From Hyalangium ruber (GTDB taxonomy: Bacteria > Myxococcota > Myxococcia > Myxococcales > Myxococcaceae): DNA of 64,000 nucleotides. The notes under the pieces are model-generated. The model was not told where the DNA came from, made no database searches, and saw nothing but the letters and a program-made list of their open reading frames with translations. The position numbers and the translations under genes were made by a program. Below are positions 9,994 through 16,993 of this stretch, one piece after another; positions within the stretch are counted from its first letter, which is position 1, and each line of letters opens with the position of its first letter. Location of the stretch: NCBI RefSeq assembly GCF_034259325.1, contig NZ_JAXIVS010000005.1, positions 124,001-188,000 on the forward strand, in the 5' to 3' direction.

Positions 9994-10884
9994 TCAGCTC
10001 ACCACGGGCAGGGGGAAGCCCTGGGCGGCGGGCGCGGGCTTCGTCACCCCCGCGGCCTCGTTCATGCGGCCAGAGCGGAACGGCTCGAGGTCCACCGCCA
10101 CGAACTGGAAGCCCAGCTGCTTGAGCGCGGTGTTGATGCGCAGCCGAACCTCGACCGACATGAAGCGCTCGTACTCCTCCGCCGCCAGCTCGATGCGCGC
10201 CACCTCCTGGTGGTAGCGCACCCGGAACTGCCGGAAGCCCAGCCGGCGCAGCTCCGACTCCGCCTGAGCGATCTGGAACAGCCGCTCCCGCGTCACCGAG
10301 GTGCCGTACGGAATGCGCGAGGCCAGGCACGCCATCTGCGGCTTGTCCCACGTGGGCAGCCCCAGGTGGTGGCTCCAGGCGCGGATCTCGTCCTTCGTCA
10401 GCCCCGCCTGCGCCAGCGGCGAGCGCACCTGGTGCTCCTTGGCCGCCTTGTGCCCGGGCCGGTGATCCTTGAAGTCATCCGCGTTGAAGCCGTCCAGCAC
10501 CACCGCGTAGCCCAACTCCTGGCGGCGGGCCTCGCACAAGTCGTACAGCTCCGTCTTGCAGAAGTAGCAGCGGTTGGTCGGGTTGGCCGCGTACTGCGGG
10601 TTGGCCAGCTCGTTGCTCGTCACCACCTCGTGCCGCGCGCCCAGACGGGCGGCGAGCTGCCGCGCCTCCTGCTCCTCCTCGGGCGCCACCGAGGCCGACA
10701 GCGCCGTCACCGCCAGCGCCCGCTCGCCCAGCTCCTCCACCGCGATCTTCAGCACGAAGGTGGAGTCCACCCCGCCGGAGAACGCCACCAGCGCCGTGCC
10801 CTCAGCCCGGATCGCCGCGCGCATCGCCTCCAGCTTGGGGCGGGAGGACTCACACAGGGCCTGGATCTGCTCGGGGCTCAGCAT
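9994..10884 (-). CDS. larE: ATP-dependent sacrificial sulfur transferase LarE
   Basis: 296 aa. LarE inserts sulfur into the pyridinium dicarboxylate precursor of the nickel-pincer cofactor of lactate racemase. The PP-loop SGGVDST (36-42) binds ATP. NRCYFCKTELY contributes a CxxC (C106/C109), and C186 in KPQMACLASR aligns with the sulfur-donating cysteine of the family. ATG 10884 has AGGAAA about 7 nt upstream. larA, larB and larC are not in the window, so the Lar function cannot be confirmed locally; it may serve another sulfuration. The neighbouring genes upstream also concern sulfur activation and transfer. Confidence 0.9.
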   Translation of the reverse strand: MLSPEQIQALCESSRPKLEAMRAAIRAEGTALVAFSGGVDSTFVLKIAVEELGERALAVTALSASVAPEEEQEARQLAARLGARHEVVTSNELANPQYAANPTNRCYFCKTELYDLCEARRQELGYAVVLDGFNADDFKDHRPGHKAAKEHQVRSPLAQAGLTKDEIRAWSHHLGLPTWDKPQMACLASRIPYGTSVTRERLFQIAQAESELRRLGFRQFRVRYHQEVARIELAAEEYERFMSVEVRLRINTALKQLGFQFVAVDLEPFRSGRMNEAAGVTKPAPAAQGFPLPVVS

Positions 10885-10903
10885 GGCGTTTTTCCTAAAG
10901 CAA

Positions 10904-10936
10904 AGGGCCCCTGATTGCACGCGCAACCGGGGCCCT
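10904..10936 (-). terminator. Intrinsic terminator of the CysC-like gene
   Basis: AGGGCCCC (10904-10911) and GGGGCCCT (10929-10936) form an 8-bp stem. TTGC/GCAA pair inside the loop. On the minus strand it is followed by TTTGCTTT. It lies between the CysC-like stop and the larE start, so larE probably has its own promoter or relies on read-through. Confidence 0.75.
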
Positions 10937-10964
10937 CGAAAGGCTTCTGGAGCAACAGCGCGGA

Positions 10965-11693
10965 CTACTTGCGCTTGGGGGTCTTCTTGGCCGCCGGAGC
11001 CGCCGGCTTCGCCACGCGGGCCGCGCGCGTCGCCGGGCGGGCCTTGGCACCCGTCCCCTTGCCGCCGCCGCCCTTGTCGGCCTTGGGCTCACCGCGCCGC
11101 GCCTGCTTGGCCACGGGGTTGGCCTTCATCTTCTTGCCGGTGATGATCTTCAGCTCGTCGCTCGTCACGTAGCCGAGGTCCAGCAGCGACTGGAAGATCT
11201 TCATCGCGCCGTCCTCCACCGCCTCGGTGTCGGAGTGGATCGTCACCTCGGGCGAGTTGGGCGGCTCGTACGGCTCGGTGATGCCGATGAAGTTGGGGAT
11301 CTCGCCGCTCAGGGCCTTCTTGTACTTGCCCGTGGAGTCGCGCGCGATGAGCGTCTCGGTGGGGCAGTCGACGTAGACCTCGACATAGCGGCCGATCTGG
11401 CGACGGTTCTCCTCGCGCCCGCTCTTGTAGGGGCTCACGCTCGGCACGAGCACCGCTACGTTGTTGCGGGTGAGGACCTGGGCCACATAGCCCAACCGGC
11501 GGACGATGGTGGAGCGCTCCTCTTTGGTGTCACCGAGGCCCTGCCAGAGATCGTCTCCGATCTCGCCCTCGTCGAGGATCTCCACATTGCGACCCACCTG
11601 GCGCAGCCGTGCGGCGATGTAGGCGGCCATGGTGGTCTTGCCGGTACCGTGCATGCCGGTCAGCCAGAGCGTGAAACCAGTGGTGCTGGGCAT
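10965..11693 (-). CDS. Divergent adenylylsulfate kinase (CysC-like) with basic tail
   Basis: 242 aa. P-loop GMHGTGKTT (13-21), SVSPYKSGRE and the GITEPYEPPNSPE block are APS-kinase signatures (phosphorylation of APS to PAPS). The usual LDGDxxR after the P-loop is replaced by LDEGEIGDDLW, so the canonical Arg that contacts APS is missing at this place. After about residue 190 there is a Lys/Ala/Pro-rich basic tail of some 50 aa absent from typical CysC. No sulfate adenylyltransferase is nearby. It may be a true PAPS-forming enzyme or a paralogue with another adenylylated substrate. It sits beside the CysO-type sulfur-carrier operon on the same strand. Confidence 0.85.
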   Translation of the reverse strand: MPSTTGFTLWLTGMHGTGKTTMAAYIAARLRQVGRNVEILDEGEIGDDLWQGLGDTKEERSTIVRRLGYVAQVLTRNNVAVLVPSVSPYKSGREENRRQIGRYVEVYVDCPTETLIARDSTGKYKKALSGEIPNFIGITEPYEPPNSPEVTIHSDTEAVEDGAMKIFQSLLDLGYVTSDELKIITGKKMKANPVAKQARRGEPKADKGGGGKGTGAKARPATRAARVAKPAAPAAKKTPKRK

Positions 11694-11801
11694 AAGGACG
11701 CTAACTCCCTGCGCTCGAAGCGTTTTTCCGCTCCATGAGTGCGCGGCAGATCAGAAGACGCGCGCCTTATAGACGAAAAACCAGTCAGTTGACAATCGAC
11801 G

Positions 11802-11821
11802 CCCACCTTTCCGCAGGTGGG
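11802..11821 (-). terminator. Terminator of the CysO-type operon
   Basis: CCCACCT (11802-11808) pairs with AGGTGGG (11815-11821) with a 6-nt loop. It lies about 45 bp downstream of the JAMM-peptidase stop on the minus strand; a GGTTTTTCG run follows about 30 nt later. Confidence 0.6.
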
Positions 11822-11864
11822 GGAGCCAACCGGCCAAGTGCCTGCCCCTACTGGGTTTTTCGCG

Positions 11865-12341
11865 TCATTCCGTCCCCAGCGGAACCAGATGGTCGCGAAA
11901 ATCGCCATCTTGCCACCAGAAAAGCTGGGCTTCGGTGGCTCGGCCCTCCAGGACAGCAACCACCAGGTAGGACACACCCGGGAGTACGGGCAGGCCGGCA
12001 GGCGCGGCCTGGGCCCTGTCCTCGGCGGAGAAGCCCGCGAATCCATTCACGTGGGAGTGGAACACACACGCCACCTGCTCACCCAGGGCATCGGCCTCCT
12101 CGTTGACGGCGAGCCACTCCTGGAGCTCGAAGTGGTAGGCGGTGCGCGATGTATGGGGGAAGCGCACCGGATCGGCTGCGTGGTAACGATCATAGGCGTT
12201 GCGCAGGGGGCGCACGCGCCAGGGCCCACTCGGCCCGGCCCGGAGAATCACCCCGCAGCCCTCCTGGGGGTACATCGCCTCCAGGTGCCTGACAACGCCC
12301 GACAGATCCTCGGGAAGTCGGTTCAGCGGCACTTCGAGCAC
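11865..12341 (-). CDS. M67-family JAMM metallopeptidase (Mec-like)
   Basis: 158 aa. The JAMM zinc site is complete: E27 in YPQEGCGV, H95-S-H97, S105 and D108, matching HxH-x7-S-x2-D exactly. In Mycobacterium the homologous Mec protease releases cysteine from a CysO-cysteine adduct. Here it is the last gene of an operon with a CysO-like carrier, so the same role is the leading hypothesis. GTG 12341 has GGAG 8 nt upstream and overlaps the end of the preceding pseudo-E1 gene by 19 bp. It is probably cytosolic, as no signal peptide is present. Confidence 0.92.
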   Translation of the reverse strand: MLEVPLNRLPEDLSGVVRHLEAMYPQEGCGVILRAGPSGPWRVRPLRNAYDRYHAADPVRFPHTSRTAYHFELQEWLAVNEEADALGEQVACVFHSHVNGFAGFSAEDRAQAAPAGLPVLPGVSYLVVAVLEGRATEAQLFWWQDGDFRDHLVPLGTE

Positions 12342-12952
12342 CGCTGGAGCTCCATGTCGGTCACCCTGCCCGGCCCCTCGAGCCACCGGGCGCCCAGCTC
12401 CGGCCCCATCCCGAGTTGGAGCCGCTGGAACACCAGTGCCCCCAACGTCCCGAGCGCCACGCCGAGGATGCCCGTGGGTGGAGCCCCCAACGTGCGCACC
12501 GTCTCCCCGAAGCACCACACGCAGCCCTGGCTGCCGCGGAACACCACCGCGCCCCGGACATGGTCGCCCCCGAGCGCCACCCAGGGCGCCTCGCCCTTCC
12601 ACGCCGCGGGCAGTTGCGCGAGCCGGCCCCCGGCACGGGGACTCACGGCATCCGGGTTCACCTCCGGGAGCACCCGCGCCAGCACCTGCGCCGCGGACTG
12701 CCCCACCTCCTCGGCCGAGACGAGGAAGCCCGGCGCGGCGGGCCCCAGCTGCGCGTCCGTGGCCTCCACGGGCGTGCCTCCGGCGGCCAGGTACGCGGCG
12801 GCCGTGAGCACGGCGGGCCCCGCGCCCTCGAGCCGCGCCCCACCCTCCAGCAGCGCCTCCTGTCCGCGCCCGCCCACCTCCTTCAAGAGGATCTGGCGCG
12901 AGTAGCGAAGGATCTGGTCTTCCCGTAGGGCCACGGCGCTAGCCTCCGGCAA
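12323..12952 (-). CDS. Degenerate ThiF/MoeB (E1-like) protein, probable pseudoenzyme
   Basis: 209 aa. The start ILRYSRQILLKEVGG (14-28) is the classic MoeB/ThiF N-terminal Arg helix. The C-terminal half keeps both zinc pairs (C144-V-W-C147 and C205-S-K-C208) and the GILGVALGTLGALV helix. The Rossmann part is eroded: GAG is present at 43-45, but GGLGCP, the NLxRQ loop and the DATDN-type aspartates are absent, so it should not adenylate. Its start overlaps the stop of the sulfur-carrier gene by 14 bp. It could be the non-catalytic half of a heterodimeric E1 with the protein encoded at 13441-14175, which lacks exactly this N-terminal helix. Confidence 0.85.
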   Translation of the reverse strand: MPEASAVALREDQILRYSRQILLKEVGGRGQEALLEGGARLEGAGPAVLTAAAYLAAGGTPVEATDAQLGPAAPGFLVSAEEVGQSAAQVLARVLPEVNPDAVSPRAGGRLAQLPAAWKGEAPWVALGGDHVRGAVVFRGSQGCVWCFGETVRTLGAPPTGILGVALGTLGALVFQRLQLGMGPELGARWLEGPGRVTDMELQRCSKCR

Positions 12953-13211
12953 TGGCGGGGATGAGGGTGATGCGATCCGCGTCCTTCACGGGCGTCTCCA
13001 GCTCCTCCAGGAAGCGGATGTCCTCCTCGTTGAGGAACACGTTCACGTAGCGGCGCACGGCACCCTTGTCATCGAGCACGCGCGGGCCGATGCCGGGGAA
13101 ACGCTTCTCCAGCTCGCGCAGCACCTCGCCCACGGTGGCGCCCGGGGCGGCCACCTCGTCCTGGTTGCGGGTGAAGCCGCGCAGGGGCGTGGGAATGCGA
13201 ACCTTCGCCAT
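12939..13211 (-). CDS. cysO: CysO-like ubiquitin-fold sulfur carrier (MoaD/ThiS family)
   Basis: 90 aa ending IPAIAGG. The C-terminal Gly-Gly is the site that becomes a thiocarboxylate. The start MAKVRIPTPLRGFT, the RRYVNVFLNEEDIRF core and the ITLIPAIAGG end closely resemble mycobacterial CysO, more than MoaD or ThiS. CysO donates sulfur to O-phosphoserine through CysM, leaving CysO-Cys that a JAMM protease trims. E1, TusA and JAMM genes surround it; no cysM is in the window. ATG 13211 lies 2 bp after the tusA stop. Confidence 0.93.
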   Translation of the reverse strand: MAKVRIPTPLRGFTRNQDEVAAPGATVGEVLRELEKRFPGIGPRVLDDKGAVRRYVNVFLNEEDIRFLEELETPVKDADRITLIPAIAGG

Positions 13212-13213
13212 GC

Positions 13214-13456
13214 TCAACTCCCGTGCTTGCGGAGCAACAGCCGGTGGGTGCCGTCCGGCCGTGCCTCCAGGGTGAGGACCTCGTGGCCTTCCTCGCGCGC
13301 GCTGCGGGGAACGTTCTTCAGCGGCTCCTCGCCCTTGAGGAGCACCTCCAGCACCGCGCCCGCCGCGAGCGACTCCAGCTTGAGCTTGGTGCGCACGTAC
13401 GTCATGGGGCACACCTCGCGGGTGATGTCGATCGTGGCCGTCACCGTGTCGTGCAT
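13214..13456 (-). CDS. TusA-family sulfurtransferase
   Basis: 80 aa. The Cys-Pro motif is EVCPMTYVRTKLKLE (C16-P17), which defines TusA proteins: the Cys carries a persulfide from a cysteine desulfurase or other donor. In this operon it is well placed to hand sulfur to the adenylated CysO-like carrier, the job done in mycobacteria by the rhodanese domain of MoeZ. The ATG overlaps the end of the E1 gene by 16 bp, indicating translational coupling. The desulfurase-like gene at 26356 lies about 12 kb away. Confidence 0.93.
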   Translation of the reverse strand: MHDTVTATIDITREVCPMTYVRTKLKLESLAAGAVLEVLLKGEEPLKNVPRSAREEGHEVLTLEARPDGTHRLLLRKHGS

Positions 13457-14175
13457 CGCTCGGCCTCCTCGGGCGAAACGAGGGAGGGCGTCCGCCCGGG
13501 AGCACAGCTCGGACAATCGGGCGCGCGGTGTACGCGCACCGTCCGCCCCGAGAGCGAAGCCCCATCGAAGACATGTAGCATGGCCTCGCCCCGCGCCAGG
13601 CCCGGAGCGCCCGCGAGCCGCTCCAACGCGAGCAGGGCCTGGAACGCGCCCACCACCCCCGCCATCGAGCCCAGCACGCCCGCCTGGGCGCACGTCGGCA
13701 CGGAGTCCGGCGGAGGAGGCGCCTCGTACAGGCAGCGCAGGCAGGGCCCGTCCGGATCGACGCGCATCGCCTGGCCTTGCATGCGCAACACGCCCCCGTA
13801 GACCAGCGGCACGCCGGTGAGCACCGCCACATCGGACAGGAAGAACTTGGTGGCCGTGCCATCGGTGGCGTCGATGACGATGTCATGCGCGCGGAAGAGG
13901 GCCTCGGCGTTGCTGGCATCCACCCGCTCGGCCAGACCCTCGGTGCTCAGGTCGGGGAAGGCACGCGCCAGGCCCTCGGCGGCGGACTCGGCCTTGAGCC
14001 GACCCACGTCCGAGGTGCGGTGCCAGAGCTGGCGGTGGAGGTTCGTCACGTCCACGCGGTCCGGGTCCACCATCGTCACGTGCCCCACGCCGGCGTGCGC
14101 CAGCGCGAGCGACGCGGGACAGCCCAGGCCCCCCGCTCCCACCACCAACACTCGCGCCTCGTAAAGGCGGCCCAC
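13441..14175 (-). CDS. ThiF/MoeB/HesA-type E1 adenylyltransferase lacking the N-terminal Arg helix
   Basis: 244 aa. It should adenylate the C-terminal glycine of the sulfur carrier. Visible are GAGGLGCP (13-20), the NLHRQ loop (45-49), DATDG (102-106), the zinc pairs C145/C148 and C221/C224, and the conserved TCAQAGVLG. It begins at VGRLYEARVLVVG and so lacks the RYxRQ helix of MoeB/ThiF; no such sequence is encoded in frame upstream. GTG 14175 has GAGGAG 6-7 nt upstream. It is the first gene of a five-gene operon, followed by tusA, cysO-like, pseudo-E1 and JAMM. Confidence 0.92.
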   Translation of the reverse strand: MGRLYEARVLVVGAGGLGCPASLALAHAGVGHVTMVDPDRVDVTNLHRQLWHRTSDVGRLKAESAAEGLARAFPDLSTEGLAERVDASNAEALFRAHDIVIDATDGTATKFFLSDVAVLTGVPLVYGGVLRMQGQAMRVDPDGPCLRCLYEAPPPPDSVPTCAQAGVLGSMAGVVGAFQALLALERLAGAPGLARGEAMLHVFDGASLSGRTVRVHRAPDCPSCAPGRTPSLVSPEEAERCTTR

Positions 14176-14287
14176 GCAACACTCCTCTTCTTCAAACTTC
14201 CCCAGGGAGGCGGAACGAATATCCTCCGGCGCCGCTACGTCCCACCCTTGGGTAGCACACTTCCCCGCTTCACCCCCCAGCCCACAT

Positions 14288-14773
14288 ATGAAAAAGCTGA
14301 CTGGCGCGCTTGTCCTTTCGTTCTCCCTCCTCCTGGCCTCCGGCTGCCGCAGCGCCGGCGAGACCAAGGAAGGAGAGGATGCTTCCACCCCCTCGCAGGA
14401 CGCCTCGACCGGCACCTCCACGGGAGCCCTCACGGGGACCCCGTCGGGCGGCACTCCCGCTGACACGGCCCAGCCCGGCGCTGGCGGAGAGGTCCAGCCC
14501 GGCAAGCCGGGAGCGGGCGAGGGAGCCGTCGCCCCCCCGCAGACCGACGAGGTCCGTGCCGCCCAGGAGCGCTGCCTGGACACGTGGCTGAAGGGCAAGA
14601 AGCTGGACCCGTACGGCAACGCCGACGGCACCATGTACGCGGGCGGCTCGCCGCTGTTCAACGAGGCCACCGGCGAGTCCAAGGACCGGCTGGACTTCGT
14701 CTACCAGAAGCAGCCCGAGGCCAAGAAGGCCTGCGCCTCCGCCGGCACCCAGGCCCCCGCTCCGACGAAGTAG
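14288..14773 (+). CDS. Hypothetical lipoprotein
   Basis: 161 aa. The lipoprotein signal ends LLASGC (Cys20). A Thr/Ser/Gly/Pro-rich linker (about 25-75) follows, then a small conserved-looking C-terminal part with RCLDTWLKGKKLDPYGNAD. No family recognised. It is divergent from the E1 operon (gap about 110 bp, so their promoters share this gap). The last codons and stop lie inside the first unit of a 13-bp tandem repeat. Confidence 0.8.
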   Translation: MKKLTGALVLSFSLLLASGCRSAGETKEGEDASTPSQDASTGTSTGALTGTPSGGTPADTAQPGAGGEVQPGKPGAGEGAVAPPQTDEVRAAQERCLDTWLKGKKLDPYGNADGTMYAGGSPLFNEATGESKDRLDFVYQKQPEAKKACASAGTQAPAPTK

Positions 14774-14828
14774 GCTCCGGAAGCAGGCTCCGGAAGTAGG
14801 TCCCGGAAGCAGGCCTCGGAAACAGGCG
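14764..14828. repeat. Five tandem 13-bp repeats
   Basis: Five consecutive units with consensus CCGGAAGcAGGcc: 14764-14776, 14777-14789, 14790-14802, 14803-14815 and 14816-14828. The first unit contains the stop codon of the lipoprotein gene. The units differ by 1-4 bases. They are followed at once by a strong hairpin. This looks like a small minisatellite. Confidence 0.85.
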
Positions 14829-14842
14829 CGAGACGCCCTGGA

Positions 14843-14873
14843 GCATGCCCCCTTGGGTCCTCGGGGGGCATGC
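14843..14873 (+). terminator. Strong hairpin after the lipoprotein gene
   Basis: GCATGCCCCC (14843-14852) pairs perfectly with GGGGGCATGC (14864-14873), with an 11-nt loop. It sits between the lipoprotein gene and the histidine-kinase gene and probably ends the upstream transcript. Confidence 0.7.
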
Positions 14874-14925
14874 AAACGAGCGCGGGGATTTCCGGGAACG
14901 CGGCGGCTCCCTTAAGCTGCCGGCC

Positions 14926-16206
14926 GTGACCGAAACCGACCTCGCCCGCGACGAGGAGAAACCGGCCAACGACCTGCGCGCCCGGGTGCGCACGGTGCTG
15001 GAACGCCGCAAGCTCACCGACCGCGTCTCCGCCGAGCAGGCGGCCGCCTCCTGGGAGCAGGACCGCTTCGTGGCCCGGGCCCGCGCGCTCTTCTACGCGC
15101 GAATGATGTTCCTGACCCTGGGCCTGCTGATCCTCGCGGTGCCCACCTGGTCGGGCTACTTCGGCCTCAACGGCCCGCTGGCGTTCGCGGGCTACTTCGC
15201 GATGCTGCTCTACAGCGTCGCCAACTTCCTGGTCATCGATCACCCGAAGGCCGGCCGTTGGGTGACGTACCTCACGCTCTGCCTCGACCTGTGCATCATG
15301 GTGGTGCTGATCGCCAAGCCGCAGGTGGGCGGCGGTCTACAGAGCCCGCTGCTGGCCACGCAGCTGCTGTTCACCACCCTGTTCGCCATCCTCTACCCCC
15401 GGCCGCTGGCGATCCTCCCGCCGCTCTTGGCGCTGCCCATCACCACGCGGCTGGACCTGCTGCTCAACCGGTCGGTGACGGCCATCGAGCTGCTGACACT
15501 GCTGTGGTACTCGGCGCTCAACTTCATCATCGTCTACGTGGTGGTGTACCTGAACGAGCGAGAGGCCACCGCGCACCGCGAGGTGGTGGAGCTGCAGGGA
15601 GACCTGAAGGAGCTGGCCGTCGTGGAGGAGCGCAACCGCATGGCGCGGGAGATCCACGACGGGCTGGGCGCCTCGCTCTCCTCGATGATCATCCAGTCCG
15701 AGTACATCCTCGGGCTGGCGAAGGACGGCCCGCTGCGCGACGAGATCGGCGAGCTGAAGGCCACCGCGGAGGAGTCGATCGAGGAGCTGCGGCGCAACCT
15801 GCGGATGATGCGTGAGGACTTCGAGCTGACGCAGGGCCTGGAGGACTACGTGAAGACGTTCCGGGACCGCACGCAGCTGGACATCCGCTTCGAGCGCTCG
15901 GGGCTGCCGCGCAAGCTGTCGCCGGACGCGCAGCTGGCGCTGTTCCGCATCCTCCAGGAGGGCCTGTCCAACGCGGCCAAGCATGCACAGGCCAAGGTGG
16001 TGCAGGTGAAGCTCGACTTCAGCGAGCAGCGGGTACACCTGCTGGTGCGTGACGACGGCAAGGGCTTCGACCCGAAGAAGACGCCGCGTGGACACTACGG
16101 CCTGCTGAACATGCGCGAGCGCGCCATGAAGCTCGGCGGCGAAATCATCGTGGACTCGACGCCCGGCGCGGGTGCTCTCGTCTCCTTCTCCATTCCCTGT
16201 ACCTGA
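14926..16206 (+). CDS. NarL-type membrane sensor histidine kinase
   Basis: 426 aa. Five or six hydrophobic segments (about 60-205) form the membrane sensor, with almost no periplasmic domain, so it may sense within the membrane or the cytosol. The HisKA_3 box NRMAREIHDGLGA gives phospho-accepting H244. The HATPase domain shows NAAKHAQ and DDGKGFD. It pairs with the response regulator starting 11 bp downstream. GTG 14926 is chosen because the upstream in-frame sequence falls in the hairpin region; the ribosome site is weak, so the start is uncertain. Confidence 0.92.
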   Translation: MTETDLARDEEKPANDLRARVRTVLERRKLTDRVSAEQAAASWEQDRFVARARALFYARMMFLTLGLLILAVPTWSGYFGLNGPLAFAGYFAMLLYSVANFLVIDHPKAGRWVTYLTLCLDLCIMVVLIAKPQVGGGLQSPLLATQLLFTTLFAILYPRPLAILPPLLALPITTRLDLLLNRSVTAIELLTLLWYSALNFIIVYVVVYLNEREATAHREVVELQGDLKELAVVEERNRMAREIHDGLGASLSSMIIQSEYILGLAKDGPLRDEIGELKATAEESIEELRRNLRMMREDFELTQGLEDYVKTFRDRTQLDIRFERSGLPRKLSPDAQLALFRILQEGLSNAAKHAQAKVVQVKLDFSEQRVHLLVRDDGKGFDPKKTPRGHYGLLNMRERAMKLGGEIIVDSTPGAGALVSFSIPCT

Positions 16207-16217
16207 CCGGAGTTCCC

Positions 16218-16988
16218 GTGGACGCCCAGCCGACGACGCCTCCCGCAGCACCCATCCGCGTCTTCGTGGTCGAGGACCAGACCAAGATCCTGAAGAACCA
16301 GCTGCGGCTGCTGGAGGGGCACCAGGAGATCGAGATCATCGGCACCGCGCTGTCGGGCGAGGCCGCGCTCGAGGAGGTGCCCAAGGTGATGCCGGACGTG
16401 CTCCTGCTGGACCTGGGGCTGCCGCGCATGAGCGGCATCGACGTGACGCGGGCGGTGAAGGCCAGCTACCCGAAGGTGGAGATCCTCATCTTCACGATCT
16501 TCGACGAGGAGGACAAAGTCCTCGAGGCGGTGAAGGCGGGAGCCTCCGGTTACCTGCTCAAGGGCGCGCCGGTGGACAAGATCATCGAGGCCATCAAGGA
16601 GGTGCGCGCGGGCGGCACGGTGATTCAGCCGAACCTGGCGCGCCGGCTGTTGCGGCACTTCCGGGTGGATCCGGACAGCGCTCCGCTGCCCACCGAGCCG
16701 CGCCCGTCCCCTGCCCCTGTCGAGCCCGTCGCCGCGGAGCCCGCAGCCCCCGAAGCCCCGACCGCGGAGGCGGCGGATGAGCCACAGCTCAAGCCGCTGT
16801 CGGATCGCGAGCGGGAGATCCTCCAGCTCATCGCCAAGGGCGTATCGAACAGCGAGGCGGCGCGGCTGCTGAACCTGAGCAAGGCCACCATCCGCACGCA
16901 CCTGGAGCACATCTACCGCAAGCTCGAGGTGACCAACCGCGTGGAGGCCGTCACCGAGGGCATCCGCAAGGGCCTCATCTCGGTGTAG
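16218..16988 (+). CDS. NarL/LuxR-family response regulator
   Basis: 256 aa. The receiver domain (about 13-130) has the acidic pocket E19/D20, phospho-acceptor D65 in LLLDLGLP and the K of YLLKGAP. A Pro/Ala/Glu-rich linker of about 45 aa is longer than usual. It leads to a LuxR-type HTH (about 190-255: LSDREREILQLIAKG, ATIRTHLEHIYRKL). The GTG start is 11 bp after the kinase stop, so the two form one operon, with a macro-domain gene 5 bp after this stop. Confidence 0.95.
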   Translation: MDAQPTTPPAAPIRVFVVEDQTKILKNQLRLLEGHQEIEIIGTALSGEAALEEVPKVMPDVLLLDLGLPRMSGIDVTRAVKASYPKVEILIFTIFDEEDKVLEAVKAGASGYLLKGAPVDKIIEAIKEVRAGGTVIQPNLARRLLRHFRVDPDSAPLPTEPRPSPAPVEPVAAEPAAPEAPTAEAADEPQLKPLSDREREILQLIAKGVSNSEAARLLNLSKATIRTHLEHIYRKLEVTNRVEAVTEGIRKGLISV

Positions 16989-16993
16989 GGCGT

